Below the pieces are notes generated by a model. That model searched no databases. It was not told where the DNA came from and saw only the letters and a program-made list of their open reading frames with translations. The position numbers and the translations under genes are program-made. Below are positions 8,639 to 17,433 of a stretch of 64,000 bases of DNA, piece after piece. Every line of letters begins with the position of its first letter. Positions within the stretch are counted from its first letter, which is position 1. Source of the stretch: Ruminococcaceae bacterium OttesenSCG-928-A16 (GTDB taxonomy: Bacteria > Bacillota > Clostridia > Oscillospirales > Ruminococcaceae); NCBI GenBank assembly GCA_030267215.1, contig JAJDJP010000001.1, forward strand, positions 186,001 through 250,000, written 5' to 3'.

Positions 8639-9474
8639 GCAAGACAAAAAAAGCAGGGCGGGCCATGGGCTCGGTATTGCTGGCCATTTTAAGTATTATT
8701 TATGCCAGCCCCATTTTCATTATTCTCATGAACTCCTTTAAAAAGAAGACGTATATTAATCTGGAGCCCTTTGTGTTTCCAACAGCAAAAACCTGGGCTG
8801 GGTTAGAAAACTACCAAACCGGATTTGACAAATATAATTTTCTTTCGGGTGTAAGCACCAGCGTTATCATCACCATTGGTTCGGTGGTGGCAATTCTGCT
8901 ATTTTGCTCTATGTTTGCGTGGTATATCACCCGTGTGCACACCCGTTTCACCAAATTTATGTACCTGCTATGTGTGTTTTCCATGGTGGTTCCTTTTCAA
9001 ATGGTTATGTTCACCCTTTCTAAAACAGCCGATACCCTAAAATTGAACACACCGTTCACCATCCCCATTGTGTACCTTGGGTTTGGGGCCGGGCTTGCTG
9101 TATTTATGTTTTGTGGGTTTATTAAAGGGGTGCCTATCGAGGTAGAAGAAGCGGCCATGATAGACGGCTGCAGCCCCCCACGCACCTTTTTTAGCGTTGT
9201 GCTGCCCATTATGCAACCAACCTATATTTCGGTGGGCATTTTGCAAACTATGTGGATTTGGAACGACTTTTTGCTGCCCTACCTTGTGCTGGACCAAAAG
9301 CGTTACCGCACCATTCCCATGATTATCCAGATGATGAAGGGAAGCTATGGCCGGGTAGATATGGGGGCCATTATGGCCTGCCTTATTTTGGCAGTTATCC
9401 CGGTTATAGTATTTTACCTTTTTAGCCAAAAATACATCATAGAGGGCGTAGCTGCTGGTGCTGTAAAGGGCTAA
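8635..9474 (+). CDS. Sugar ABC transporter permease (MalG/UgpE type)
   Basis: The 279-residue second permease of the system. The EAA loop EEAAMIDGCSPPRTFFSVVLP lies near residue 170 and the C-terminus ends in YIIEGVAAGAVKG, typical of MalG-type subunits. The start overlaps the upstream stop by four bases and has AAGGAGG just before it. No ATPase gene follows; Firmicutes with this layout usually borrow a shared MsmK/MalK-type ATPase encoded elsewhere, so the missing subunit is not a sign of decay. Confidence 0.9.
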   Translation: MSKTKKAGRAMGSVLLAILSIIYASPIFIILMNSFKKKTYINLEPFVFPTAKTWAGLENYQTGFDKYNFLSGVSTSVIITIGSVVAILLFCSMFAWYITRVHTRFTKFMYLLCVFSMVVPFQMVMFTLSKTADTLKLNTPFTIPIVYLGFGAGLAVFMFCGFIKGVPIEVEEAAMIDGCSPPRTFFSVVLPIMQPTYISVGILQTMWIWNDFLLPYLVLDQKRYRTIPMIIQMMKGSYGRVDMGAIMACLILAVIPVIVFYLFSQKYIIEGVAAGAVKG

Positions 9475-9482
9475 AGGGATAG

Positions 9483-9505
9483 TTTCCCCGCCTACGGCGG
9501 GGAAA
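9483..9505. repeat. Hairpin after the sugar transporter genes
   Basis: TTTCCCCGCC-TAC-GGCGGGGAAA, a perfect stem of ten pairs eight bases after the permease stop. It resembles the core of the palindromes at 1200 and 43507. No T-run follows, so it would protect or end the transcript only weakly. Confidence 0.55.
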
Positions 9506-9621
9506 TGGTGCAAGACACCAAAAGCACACTATAAAAGGGTGAAAGAAAGTTAGCGCATAGGGGATACACCGAACTCCCAAAGAATCAACTTAGTTTATCT
9601 TCCGCGGAAAGCGAGCGAACC

Positions 9622-11130
9622 ATGATGCAAACCACACAACAAGTATTTGAAAGCCGGGCGGCGGGCATACTAATGCCGGTAAGCAGCCTGCCCGCCAATT
9701 ACGGCATTGGCAGCTTTGGCAAAGCGGCCTACCAATGGGTAGATTTTTTGCACAAGGCTGGGCAAACCTATTGGCAGGTGCTTCCGCTTGGGCCAACTGG
9801 CTTTGGCGATAGCCCGTACCAAAGTTTTTCTGCCTTTGCGGGCAACCCCTATTTTATAGATTTAGACCTGCTTTGCGCAGATGGCCTGCTTACCAAAGCC
9901 GAGTGCGAGGCTGTTAACTGGGGACAAAATACCGAAAAGGTAGATTATGCAACCTTGTTTAAACACCGCGAGCCTTTGCTGCGCAAGGCGTTTTCTCGCT
10001 TTAAAAATTACGCTGCGCTAGAAAAATTTCGCAAAGAAAACGCAGCCTGGGTAGAAGATTATGCCCTGTATATGGCGGTGAAAGAAAAAATGGGCCTGCG
10101 CCCCTGGCCCCAATGGGAGCAAGCCATTCGGCTGCGCCAGCCGCAGGCTACCCGCCACTGGCAGCAGCAAGAGGCAAACAATATTACCTACACTATTTTT
10201 GTGCAATACCTGTTTTATAGCCAGTGGCAGGCGTTAAAGCAATATGCCAATGGCAAAGGGGTTTACATTATTGGGGATATCCCCATTTATGTAGCCATGG
10301 ACAGTGCCGATACCTGGGCCCATAGCGAGCTGTTTTTGCTGGACGAAAATAAAAACCCGGTGGAGGTAGCAGGCTGCCCGCCCGATGGTTTTTCTGCCGA
10401 TGGGCAGCTATGGGGCAACCCACTTTACAACTGGCAGGTTATGCGGCAAAATGGGTATGCATGGTGGGTGGCACGCCTGCGGGCAAGCCTAACCATGTAC
10501 GATGTGTTGCGCATAGACCATTTTAGAGGCTTTGAAAGCTACTACGCCATACCGGCCAGCGCCAAAACAGCGGTGGAGGGGGAGTGGCGCAAGGGCCCCG
10601 GCATGCAGTTTATTGGCGAGGTGAACCGCCAGCTTGGCAAGGCCAACATTATTGCCGAAGATTTAGGCTACCTTACCGATGATGTGCGTGCCCTATTGCG
10701 CCAAAGCGGCTACCCCGGTATGAAGGTGCTGCAGTTTGCCTTCGATACCCGTGAGGATAGCGATTATTTGGCCCATAATTACGAGCGCAACTGTGTGGTA
10801 TACACCGGCACCCACGACAACGACACAACCCACGGCTGGTTTGAAAATGCCCTGCCCGATGACGTGGCCTTGGCAAAGGAATATCTAAACATCCATAATG
10901 CCGACGAGGGCTGTTGGTGCTTTATACGGGCAGCCATGGGCAGCGTGGCACGCATTGCCATTATCCCCCTGCAAGACTATTTAAACCTTGGCAGCGAGGC
11001 CCGCATGAACACCCCCGCCACCATTGGCGGCAACAACTGGCGCTGGCGGGCAAACGGGGCAGCTTTAACCGAAGAGTTAGCCGCAAAAATAGCCCGCTTA
11101 ACCAAATTGTATGGCCGCAAAAGAATTTGA
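9622..11130 (+). CDS. malQ: 4-alpha-glucanotransferase (amylomaltase)
   Basis: A GH77 enzyme that transfers alpha-1,4-glucan segments between maltodextrins, releasing glucose and making longer chains for the phosphorylase downstream. Recognisable blocks include GDIPIYVAMDSADTWA, VLRIDHFRGFESYYAIP (nucleophile Asp in RIDHFR), IIAEDLG (acid/base Glu) and THDNDTT. The 502-residue length is normal. Two adjacent ATG codons (9622, 9625) are possible starts; no strong ribosome site precedes either. It is cytoplasmic and acts with the phosphorylase. Confidence 0.95.
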   Translation: MMQTTQQVFESRAAGILMPVSSLPANYGIGSFGKAAYQWVDFLHKAGQTYWQVLPLGPTGFGDSPYQSFSAFAGNPYFIDLDLLCADGLLTKAECEAVNWGQNTEKVDYATLFKHREPLLRKAFSRFKNYAALEKFRKENAAWVEDYALYMAVKEKMGLRPWPQWEQAIRLRQPQATRHWQQQEANNITYTIFVQYLFYSQWQALKQYANGKGVYIIGDIPIYVAMDSADTWAHSELFLLDENKNPVEVAGCPPDGFSADGQLWGNPLYNWQVMRQNGYAWWVARLRASLTMYDVLRIDHFRGFESYYAIPASAKTAVEGEWRKGPGMQFIGEVNRQLGKANIIAEDLGYLTDDVRALLRQSGYPGMKVLQFAFDTREDSDYLAHNYERNCVVYTGTHDNDTTHGWFENALPDDVALAKEYLNIHNADEGCWCFIRAAMGSVARIAIIPLQDYLNLGSEARMNTPATIGGNNWRWRANGAALTEELAAKIARLTKLYGRKRI

Positions 11131-11146
11131 GAATGGCTAGCTAAAT

Positions 11147-11238
11147 AAAGGTCAAAAGTATCCCCCGGTCAGGCTCGTACCTCACCTGCCGGCCCCCTTA
11201 AAAAAGGGGAACCCGAGAGGGGGGCATCCTTGGCCTTT
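11147..11238. repeat. Short element with imperfect terminal inverted repeats
   Basis: The left end AAAGGTCAAAAGTATCCCCC is matched, with about four differences, by the inverted right end GGGGGGCATCCTTGGCCTTT. Inside is a hairpin CCCCCTTAAAAAAGGGG. No coding capacity. It is followed by short direct repeats of GACTA-type units (about 11248-11284). It resembles a palindromic miniature element; GGGG/CCCC-rich pieces of similar style recur at 43311 and 48777. Confidence 0.45.
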
Positions 11239-11302
11239 GCCCTTAACTAACGACTAATGACTAGCGACTATCAGACTAGCAACTATTTAGGAGGAACCCC
11301 AA

Positions 11303-13630
11303 ATGCCAAACTTTAAACAAACCTTGCAGCAATACCTGCAGCAAACCGGCAATGCTGGGCTTAAAACCCTGTATACAGCAGTTAGCAATGCTGCCATGGC
11401 GCAGGTACAGCCGGTGTGGGGCACTGCCCGCAGCGGCAAAACCGCCTGCTATTTTTCGGCCGAGTTTTTAATTGGCCGCATGATATACAGCAACCTGTTT
11501 AACCTTGGTTTGCTGCAAGAGCTAAAAGAGGCTTTTGAGGCTGCCGGCCTTGACCCCAATATGTTTGAACAAGTGGAAGATGCCGCCCTTGGCAATGGCG
11601 GCCTTGGCCGTTTGGCTGCCTGCTTTTTAGATTCTGGCGCCACCGAAGGCCTTGCGCTGGACGGTTATGGCATTCGTTACAAATACGGGCTGTTTAAACA
11701 ATATTTTCAAGATGGTTTTCAGATGGAAACAGCCGACGATTGGACGGAATTTGGAGACCCCTGGAGTGTGCGCCGGGAAGAAGAGCGCATTCTCATTCGC
11801 TTTAAAGGGCAGGCTGTTTGGGCCGTGCCGTACGATATGCCGGTAATTGGCTATGGTGGCAAAACCATAAACACCCTGCGCCTTTGGCAGGCAGAGCCGC
11901 TGCAAGCCTTTGACTTTAGCGCCTTTAACGATGGCAAGGTGGCCAAGGCCTACAAAGCCCAAACCGATGCCGAGGCCATTAGCAGCGTGCTGTACCCCAA
12001 CGATAACGAGCACGATGGCAAGGTGCTGCGCTTAAAACAACAATACTTTTTCTCCAGTGCCTCGCTGCAAAGCATTTTGCGGGCGTATAAGGCCAAATTT
12101 GGCAATAATTTTAGCCAGTTTGCAAAAGCCTATGCCATCCAGCTAAACGATACCCACCCCACCGTTGCCATACCAGAGCTTTTGCGCCTTTTAATGGCGG
12201 GCGAAAATATGGAATTTGAGCCTGCGTTTGAAATTGTGAAAAACACCTTTGCCTACACCAACCACACCATTATGGCCGAAGCGCTGGAAAAATGGGATGT
12301 TGGCCTGTTTTGCGATGTTGTGCCCGAGGTATACCCTTATGTGGTAATGCTGCAAAACTACCTAAAACAACAGCTGCATAACAGGGGCATAAATGGGGCC
12401 GACCAAATACAGTATTATTTGGTGGACGACGGCCGGATACACATGGCCCGCATGGCTATTTTTGCCACCCACAGCACCAACGGCGTGGCTGCCCTGCACA
12501 CCGAAATTTTAAAGAACGATGCCCTGAAAGAGTGGTATGCCATTTACCCCGAGCGCTTTAGCAACAAAACCAATGGCATTACCCAGCGCCGCTGGCTGGG
12601 CCTTTGCAACCCGCAGCTTTCGGCTTTTATAACCAGCCGCATTGGCAATGGCTGGTTAACCAATTTAAGCGAATTGAAAAAATTAGAGCCCTACGCAAAC
12701 GACCCCGCCAGCCTTCGGGAGTTAAACGAGATTAAGCACCAACGCAAGGTGCAGCTGGCAAACCATGTGCGGGTGCACGAGTATGGCATGGAGCTGGATG
12801 TAAACTCCATTTTCGATATCCAGGTAAAGCGCCTGCACGAGTATAAGCGCCAGTTTTTAAATGCACTTTCTATCTTGGCCCTTTATTTTGATTTGAAGGA
12901 CGGCAAACTGCCAAACTTTACCCCCACCACCTTTTTGTTTGGTGCCAAAGCGGCACCGGGCTATAAGCGTGCCAAAGGCATTATTAAATTTATTAACGAA
13001 ATTGCCAAAATGCTGGATGCAGACCCCGAAACCCGGGACAAAATACGGGTATTGTTTGTGCAAAACTATAATGTGTCGTACGCCGAAAAACTGATACCAG
13101 CCGCCGATGTATCGGAGCAGATTTCTACCGCTGGCACCGAGGCCAGCGGCACCGGCAACATGAAATTTATGCTAAACGGCGCCGTAACGCTGGGCACCTA
13201 CGACGGCGCAAACGTAGAAATTGTGCAACATGCCGGGGAAGAAAACGAGTATATTTTTGGTGCCCGGGTAGAGGATATTAAAGCAGTGGAAGCTACCTAT
13301 AACCCAAAACAGATTTACCACGGCAACCCCCGCCTACGCCGTGTGCTAGATACCCTGATTGACGGGACTTTTTCGGACGGTGGCACCGGCCTGTTTGCAG
13401 ATTTGCACCACTCTATTTTAGACGGTGCAAGCTGGCACCGGGCCGACCAATACTACCTGCTGCTAGATTTTGAACCCTATATAGAGGCAAAATTGCGGGT
13501 AAACGCAGCCTACCAAAACCGCGAGGCTTTTGCCCGCCAGTGCCTGCTAAACATTGCCAATGCGGGGCATTTTTCTAGCGATAGAACCATACGCCAATAT
13601 GCCGAAGAAATATGGAATTTGGGCGAATAA
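11303..13630 (+). CDS. malP: Maltodextrin/glycogen phosphorylase
   Basis: A GT35 enzyme that phosphorolyses alpha-1,4-glucans to glucose 1-phosphate, saving one ATP per glucose. The AGGAGG site eight bases before ATG fixes the start. Conserved blocks include YFSAEFLIGR near residue 50, EDAALGNGGLGRLAACFLDS, and the pyridoxal-phosphate site EASGTGNMKFMLNGAVTLGT (Lys in GNMKF). At 775 residues it is somewhat shorter than the largest family members but looks complete. Context with malQ and a sugar ABC transporter favours maltodextrin use over glycogen turnover; glgP is the alternative name. Confidence 0.93.
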   Translation: MPNFKQTLQQYLQQTGNAGLKTLYTAVSNAAMAQVQPVWGTARSGKTACYFSAEFLIGRMIYSNLFNLGLLQELKEAFEAAGLDPNMFEQVEDAALGNGGLGRLAACFLDSGATEGLALDGYGIRYKYGLFKQYFQDGFQMETADDWTEFGDPWSVRREEERILIRFKGQAVWAVPYDMPVIGYGGKTINTLRLWQAEPLQAFDFSAFNDGKVAKAYKAQTDAEAISSVLYPNDNEHDGKVLRLKQQYFFSSASLQSILRAYKAKFGNNFSQFAKAYAIQLNDTHPTVAIPELLRLLMAGENMEFEPAFEIVKNTFAYTNHTIMAEALEKWDVGLFCDVVPEVYPYVVMLQNYLKQQLHNRGINGADQIQYYLVDDGRIHMARMAIFATHSTNGVAALHTEILKNDALKEWYAIYPERFSNKTNGITQRRWLGLCNPQLSAFITSRIGNGWLTNLSELKKLEPYANDPASLRELNEIKHQRKVQLANHVRVHEYGMELDVNSIFDIQVKRLHEYKRQFLNALSILALYFDLKDGKLPNFTPTTFLFGAKAAPGYKRAKGIIKFINEIAKMLDADPETRDKIRVLFVQNYNVSYAEKLIPAADVSEQISTAGTEASGTGNMKFMLNGAVTLGTYDGANVEIVQHAGEENEYIFGARVEDIKAVEATYNPKQIYHGNPRLRRVLDTLIDGTFSDGGTGLFADLHHSILDGASWHRADQYYLLLDFEPYIEAKLRVNAAYQNREAFARQCLLNIANAGHFSSDRTIRQYAEEIWNLGE

Positions 13631-13732
13631 AAGGGCTTATACCGTGGGGCAAGCCCCGCCCCCGTGCCCCATGGCGCAATGGCCCGCCACAAGCAGCGGG
13701 GTATTTACCCTTAGGCCAATAAAAAGCAAAAT

Positions 13733-13758
13733 AGGCAGCCCATCTAGCGGGGCTGCCT
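13733..13758. terminator. Bidirectional terminator between converging genes
   Basis: AGGCAGCCC and GGGGCTGCCT pair around a seven-base loop, followed by GTTTTGC on the plus strand and ATTTTGC on the minus strand. It lies between the phosphorylase stop and the stop of the opposing DUF4179 gene. Confidence 0.65.
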
Positions 13759-13771
13759 GTTTTGCTGTTTG

Positions 13772-15178
13772 CTATTCAAAGGTAAAAGTTTCGCCGTTTA
13801 CCACAATTTTTGCAATGCTGTCTAACTCTACCGGGCGCTCAAAGCTGTCACGCAGCTCGGTTACATCGCTGTGGTACAGCATGCTGCTGGTGGCAGTTTT
13901 TAGCCGGGTTCCATCTTGGGTATACACCTCAATTTCGGGACCTTCGCCCTGCTCGCTTATTTCGCCCTGCAGGTTTGCCTTTACCCCAATAGAAGAAACT
14001 GCGAGCCGGGTAATGCACCAGGTGTTGCGCGCAACGTTGCAGTGTATTTCTTTTTCGGGCTGGCTTTGGTTTAGCGTAAAAGTGGCAAGCCAGTTGCCGG
14101 TGGTAAGTTGGCTGTAGGTGGTGCCCCGGCCAACAATTTTCATTTCCTCAAACGGCATGTTATCGGGCAGGTACAAAATGTCCTCGCTGTGGCTGCCGGC
14201 ACTTTGCCCAAGGGTTTCGGTTGTTTTGCCAAGGCTAAGCTGGGCTGCTGGCAGGGGGGTTTCGGCGGTATAGCCATCATAATCAATAAAAAACTCGGTG
14301 TGGCCAAACAGCGCAGCGCCTTCGCCTGTTTTACGCTGCAGGTGCAGGTAACCATTAAGCACCCCCGCACCCGAAAGATTTAACCAGCTAGGCGCAAGCG
14401 TACCCGCAGGGGTGCCCAGCGGCAGTGTTGGCATCTTCTCTTCTTCCAGTAAGGCTGTCATTTCATCGTTTATGGCCTGCATTTCTTCGCCCATGCCATA
14501 CCTAAACGAATACCCGCCAACTTCGGCTGTTTGGGCGGCGGTGGCAACCGGATACATCGCCTCAATATCCGCCACCGTAAGGCCGGTATCGGCGTATTCA
14601 GTTTGCTGCTGCCCGCTAACAAATCCCTTCAATGTAAGGGTTGCTTTTTCGCCCGCAAGGCTTTCAACATTGTTTTGCTCAAACCGGTAGGTGGCAGTTT
14701 GGGTTTCTGGCTCAAAATGCACCACCTGCGCAAAACCAGTAAACCCCGGTTTTAGCGTAAGCTCTACCAGTTGGGTGTTTTCGTCTACACGGTTTTGGTG
14801 CTTTAAATCTTGCAGGGTAAAATACACAATGGCACTTTCACCATCGTTTACTGCCGCCGCAACCTCTAGCCGAATACCGCCAGAAACCGATGTTTCATTC
14901 AGTGGCTGCATCATCTGGCGCAAATCTTCGCCCATGCGTGTAATAAATTGCTCAAACGCAGGAAAAGCCGCCGCAGCCACGGTTACCCCAAACACAAGGG
15001 TTAAGCAGGCGGCCATGGCGGTTAGGCAGGCACGTTTAAACCGCAAAGGCCGCCTTTTGGCCTTTTGCGGCTGGGCGGCGTTTTGCAGTATTTTTTGCTT
15101 CATTTCAGGGGAAAGCACAAGCGGAGATAAAGTATCGTCCACCCTCTGCTTAAAAGATTTCGGCCCCTTCATTGGCAT
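13772..15178 (-). CDS. DUF4179-type anti-sigma-like membrane protein
   Basis: A 468-residue single-pass protein. Residues 1-48 are cytoplasmic and basic, one membrane helix spans about 49-70 (ACLTAMAACLTLVFGVTVAAAAF), and the rest is extracytoplasmic, with the DUF4179-like segment about 75-175. Its first 29 bases overlap the end of the ECF sigma gene, so the pair is translationally coupled and the protein most likely holds that sigma factor inactive at the membrane. The large outer domain presumably senses an envelope signal. The function is inferred from architecture and neighbour. Confidence 0.75.
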   Translation of the reverse strand: MPMKGPKSFKQRVDDTLSPLVLSPEMKQKILQNAAQPQKAKRRPLRFKRACLTAMAACLTLVFGVTVAAAAFPAFEQFITRMGEDLRQMMQPLNETSVSGGIRLEVAAAVNDGESAIVYFTLQDLKHQNRVDENTQLVELTLKPGFTGFAQVVHFEPETQTATYRFEQNNVESLAGEKATLTLKGFVSGQQQTEYADTGLTVADIEAMYPVATAAQTAEVGGYSFRYGMGEEMQAINDEMTALLEEEKMPTLPLGTPAGTLAPSWLNLSGAGVLNGYLHLQRKTGEGAALFGHTEFFIDYDGYTAETPLPAAQLSLGKTTETLGQSAGSHSEDILYLPDNMPFEEMKIVGRGTTYSQLTTGNWLATFTLNQSQPEKEIHCNVARNTWCITRLAVSSIGVKANLQGEISEQGEGPEIEVYTQDGTRLKTATSSMLYHSDVTELRDSFERPVELDSIAKIVVNGETFTFE

Positions 15179-15770
15179 ACCACTCTTTCAAATGTTTCTT
15201 CAAATGTTCGCGGGCACGTTTTAACCGCACCGAAATAGTAGATTCAGGCACGTTTAACGCTGTGGCAATGTCGGCAATTTTCATGTCTTGGTAATAAAAA
15301 AGTAAAATAACCTCTTTATATTTAGGTTTTAGCTGCATTACGGCAGCTATTAAGGTGGTGTCGGCAGGGTCACACATCGTGCCGTTTTCATCGGCAATTT
15401 CGGCCAGTTCTTCCACCACGCTCACCCGGCGGTTCCATGCGCTGCGCAGCATATCTTTGCACACGTTAATGGCAATGCGGTTTACCCAGGCTTTTTCGCT
15501 GTTGCTGCCATCAAACAGGTGGTAATTTTTATATACCTTTAAAAAGGTCTCCTGCACGGCGTCTTCGGCAAGCTGGGTGTCTTTTAAATACATAAAACAC
15601 AGGCGCAGCAATGCGTTGCCATAGCAATCCATCATACGGGCAAGGTCTGGTTTTGCTTTGGCACAGGCGGGGGTAAAGGCCACAGTGTCGGCGGCTTTGC
15701 TACCCCTTATACGTAGCTCCCCGGTAAAATGTTTCAAAAATTCACCCACTTTTATGCTTTGGCCGGCCAT
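15150..15770 (-). CDS. ECF-type RNA polymerase sigma factor
   Basis: Sigma region 2 is seen at about residues 45-110 (LKDTQLAEDAVQETFLKVYKNY) and region 4 at about 140-195 (LKPKYKEVILLFYYQDMKIADIATAL, then the helix-turn-helix VPESTISVRLKRAREHLKKHL). The 206-residue frame is longer than usual for ECF factors because of a roughly 40-residue N-terminal extension; an internal ATG pair at residues 46-47 (MMDCYGN) is too late to include all of region 2, so the long form or an intermediate start may be used. It is cotranscribed with the overlapping DUF4179 gene. Confidence 0.88.
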   Translation of the reverse strand: MAGQSIKVGEFLKHFTGELRIRGSKAADTVAFTPACAKAKPDLARMMDCYGNALLRLCFMYLKDTQLAEDAVQETFLKVYKNYHLFDGSNSEKAWVNRIAINVCKDMLRSAWNRRVSVVEELAEIADENGTMCDPADTTLIAAVMQLKPKYKEVILLFYYQDMKIADIATALNVPESTISVRLKRAREHLKKHLKEWYANEGAEIF

Positions 15771-16038
15771 AATGTTATGCCCAAAAGCTGTTTGGGGTTA
15801 AATTACCACACAGATGTAACAATAATGTGACTGCGAAAACCAGCATAGCGCAGGCCGCCACACACCCCGGTAACCGCAACAAAGGGTGCCACACAAGGCA
15901 ACTGGCCACGGCAACGCCAAGCAAATTTAGCAAGCAAGCGGGGCAAACGTTGCAGGTTTTACAAAATAAATGCCATGTTTTGGCGGCAGCAAGGCTAACT
16001 ATGCCTTAAAAACAATGCTTTTGTGGCGCTTTTTTGCC

Positions 16039-16067
16039 TTGCACAGGGCTGGTTTTTACGGTACAAT
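16039..16067 (+). promoter_or_regulatory. Promoter of the Card1-like gene
   Basis: TTGCAC (16039-16044), a 17-base spacer and TACAAT (16062-16067) form a good housekeeping-type promoter, placing the start near 16075 and leaving a leader of about 64 bases before the TTG start codon. The rest of the gap back to 15771 shows nothing recognisable. Confidence 0.65.
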
Positions 16068-16138
16068 AGTTAGCATTGGCAGGTTTGTGCAAAACGGCTT
16101 TTTTGCAGCACAAACACAATAGGCAGGAGGAAACTACT

Positions 16139-17329
16139 TTGCGTGTGCTGGTAGAACTGTTTGACAAAAACCCAATTGAAAATGTGCTGGGTGCCTGCGC
16201 TTTTAAGCCAGATTTGATTGTGTACTTGTGCGACGTACGAGACGCAACAGTATTTAAAGAATCGGCCATTTACCGGCTGTTTAAAATGCGTAAGCTAAAG
16301 GCTATGCCGCGCTTTTATTACTTAAACACGGCCGACCCTGCCGAGATAAAACGGGTGCTGGCCGCTGTAATGAAAGATTACCCCGGCTGCGTGTTCGATT
16401 TTTCTGGCGGGCGAGATTTGATATTGCTGCTGGCCGGCGCTTATTGCATACCCCAAGGCGCCCCCGCTTATTATATCGATTTTACCTATAGCCGCATTAT
16501 TAACATACAAGGCTGCGAAGAATTTGCCCAAAAATTTGTGATGCCCACCTTTACGGCAGAAGAATTGTTTGCCTTGGCCGGGGCCTCTATAAAAGGCAGC
16601 GGGCATTATACCCATGGCGAAGTAACCGAGGCCTTTGAAGACCAGGCGCTGGAAACCTGGGAAATTGTACAGCGCAACCCCAAAGCATGGGCAGATTTTG
16701 TGGCCTACCTGCAAACCATAGGGGCCGGCACGGCCATAACAACACTAACGGTAAGCGGGCCAGCAACCTTGCCCGGCGGCCAGCGCAGTAACCTGCCCAT
16801 ACTAGAAAAACTGCGGCACCATGGCCTGTTGGCCGGCTTTAAGCAGCGTGGCAAGCAGGTAGAAATTACCTTCAGCAGCCCGCTGCACAAAAAATGTTTG
16901 TTAAACCAAGGCATTTGGCTAGAGCTATATTGTTATATTATAGCCAAGCGCAGTGGCCTTTTTACCGATGTACGCACCAGCCTTGTGGTAGATTGGGACG
17001 GCCCCGACGGTGGCCCCGATGCCACCAAAAACGAAATTGATGTGTTTTTGATGAAGGGGGCATTTCCGGTGTTCATCAGCTGCAAAATGGGGGTGCCGTC
17101 TCCGCTGGCAGTGTCGGAGATTAAGCTGTTAAGCAGCAAATTTGGCGGCGGGCACAGCAGCACGGTGCTGGTAACCGGCGAAAGGCTGGGAGACGAGCAC
17201 AGGGCGCTAAAAAACCGTGCCGCCGATGTAGGCGTGTCTTTGCTGGATAACAGCATGCTGGCCCCGCAGATATTGACCGAGAAGCTGGGAATTGCGGCCT
17301 CTGCCGAGCAAAAAAGGCATTTTCTATAA
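16139..17329 (+). CDS. Stand-alone Card1-like (DUF1887) CARF-nuclease protein
   Basis: The start is taken as TTG 16139 because AGGAGG lies at 16125-16130 and the sequence then reads LRVLVELFDKNPIENVLG; the upstream ATG at 16076 sits at the promoter's start point. Of 396 residues, about 1-150 resemble a CARF ligand-sensing Rossmann domain, with the glycine loop at FDFSGGRDL (residues 87-94). A helix-turn-helix-like linker follows, then a PD-(D/E)xK nuclease-type domain with WLELY (Glu 262), NEIDV (Asp 301) and FISCK (Lys 316). In Card1 the corresponding tail is ExK; here it is SxK. Card1/Can2 proteins are activated by cyclic oligoadenylate from type III CRISPR systems and cut nucleic acids, but no cas gene is in this window. 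Activity and ligand are therefore unknown. Confidence 0.72.
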   Translation: MRVLVELFDKNPIENVLGACAFKPDLIVYLCDVRDATVFKESAIYRLFKMRKLKAMPRFYYLNTADPAEIKRVLAAVMKDYPGCVFDFSGGRDLILLLAGAYCIPQGAPAYYIDFTYSRIINIQGCEEFAQKFVMPTFTAEELFALAGASIKGSGHYTHGEVTEAFEDQALETWEIVQRNPKAWADFVAYLQTIGAGTAITTLTVSGPATLPGGQRSNLPILEKLRHHGLLAGFKQRGKQVEITFSSPLHKKCLLNQGIWLELYCYIIAKRSGLFTDVRTSLVVDWDGPDGGPDATKNEIDVFLMKGAFPVFISCKMGVPSPLAVSEIKLLSSKFGGGHSSTVLVTGERLGDEHRALKNRAADVGVSLLDNSMLAPQILTEKLGIAASAEQKRHFL

Positions 17330-17433
17330 TAAATCCCTTATTGTTCTATTATCGAGCGAAGAGTGTGAGAATTTTCTTTAGGCAACAAAATAAACAATGT
17401 GCCCAACAAGCATTTAAGTAAGGAGATTTTGGA

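Noticed and set aside
13554..14117. Plus-strand frame spanning the phosphorylase end and the DUF4179 gene
   Set aside because: It crosses a terminator and runs antisense to a coding gene; no protein family features.
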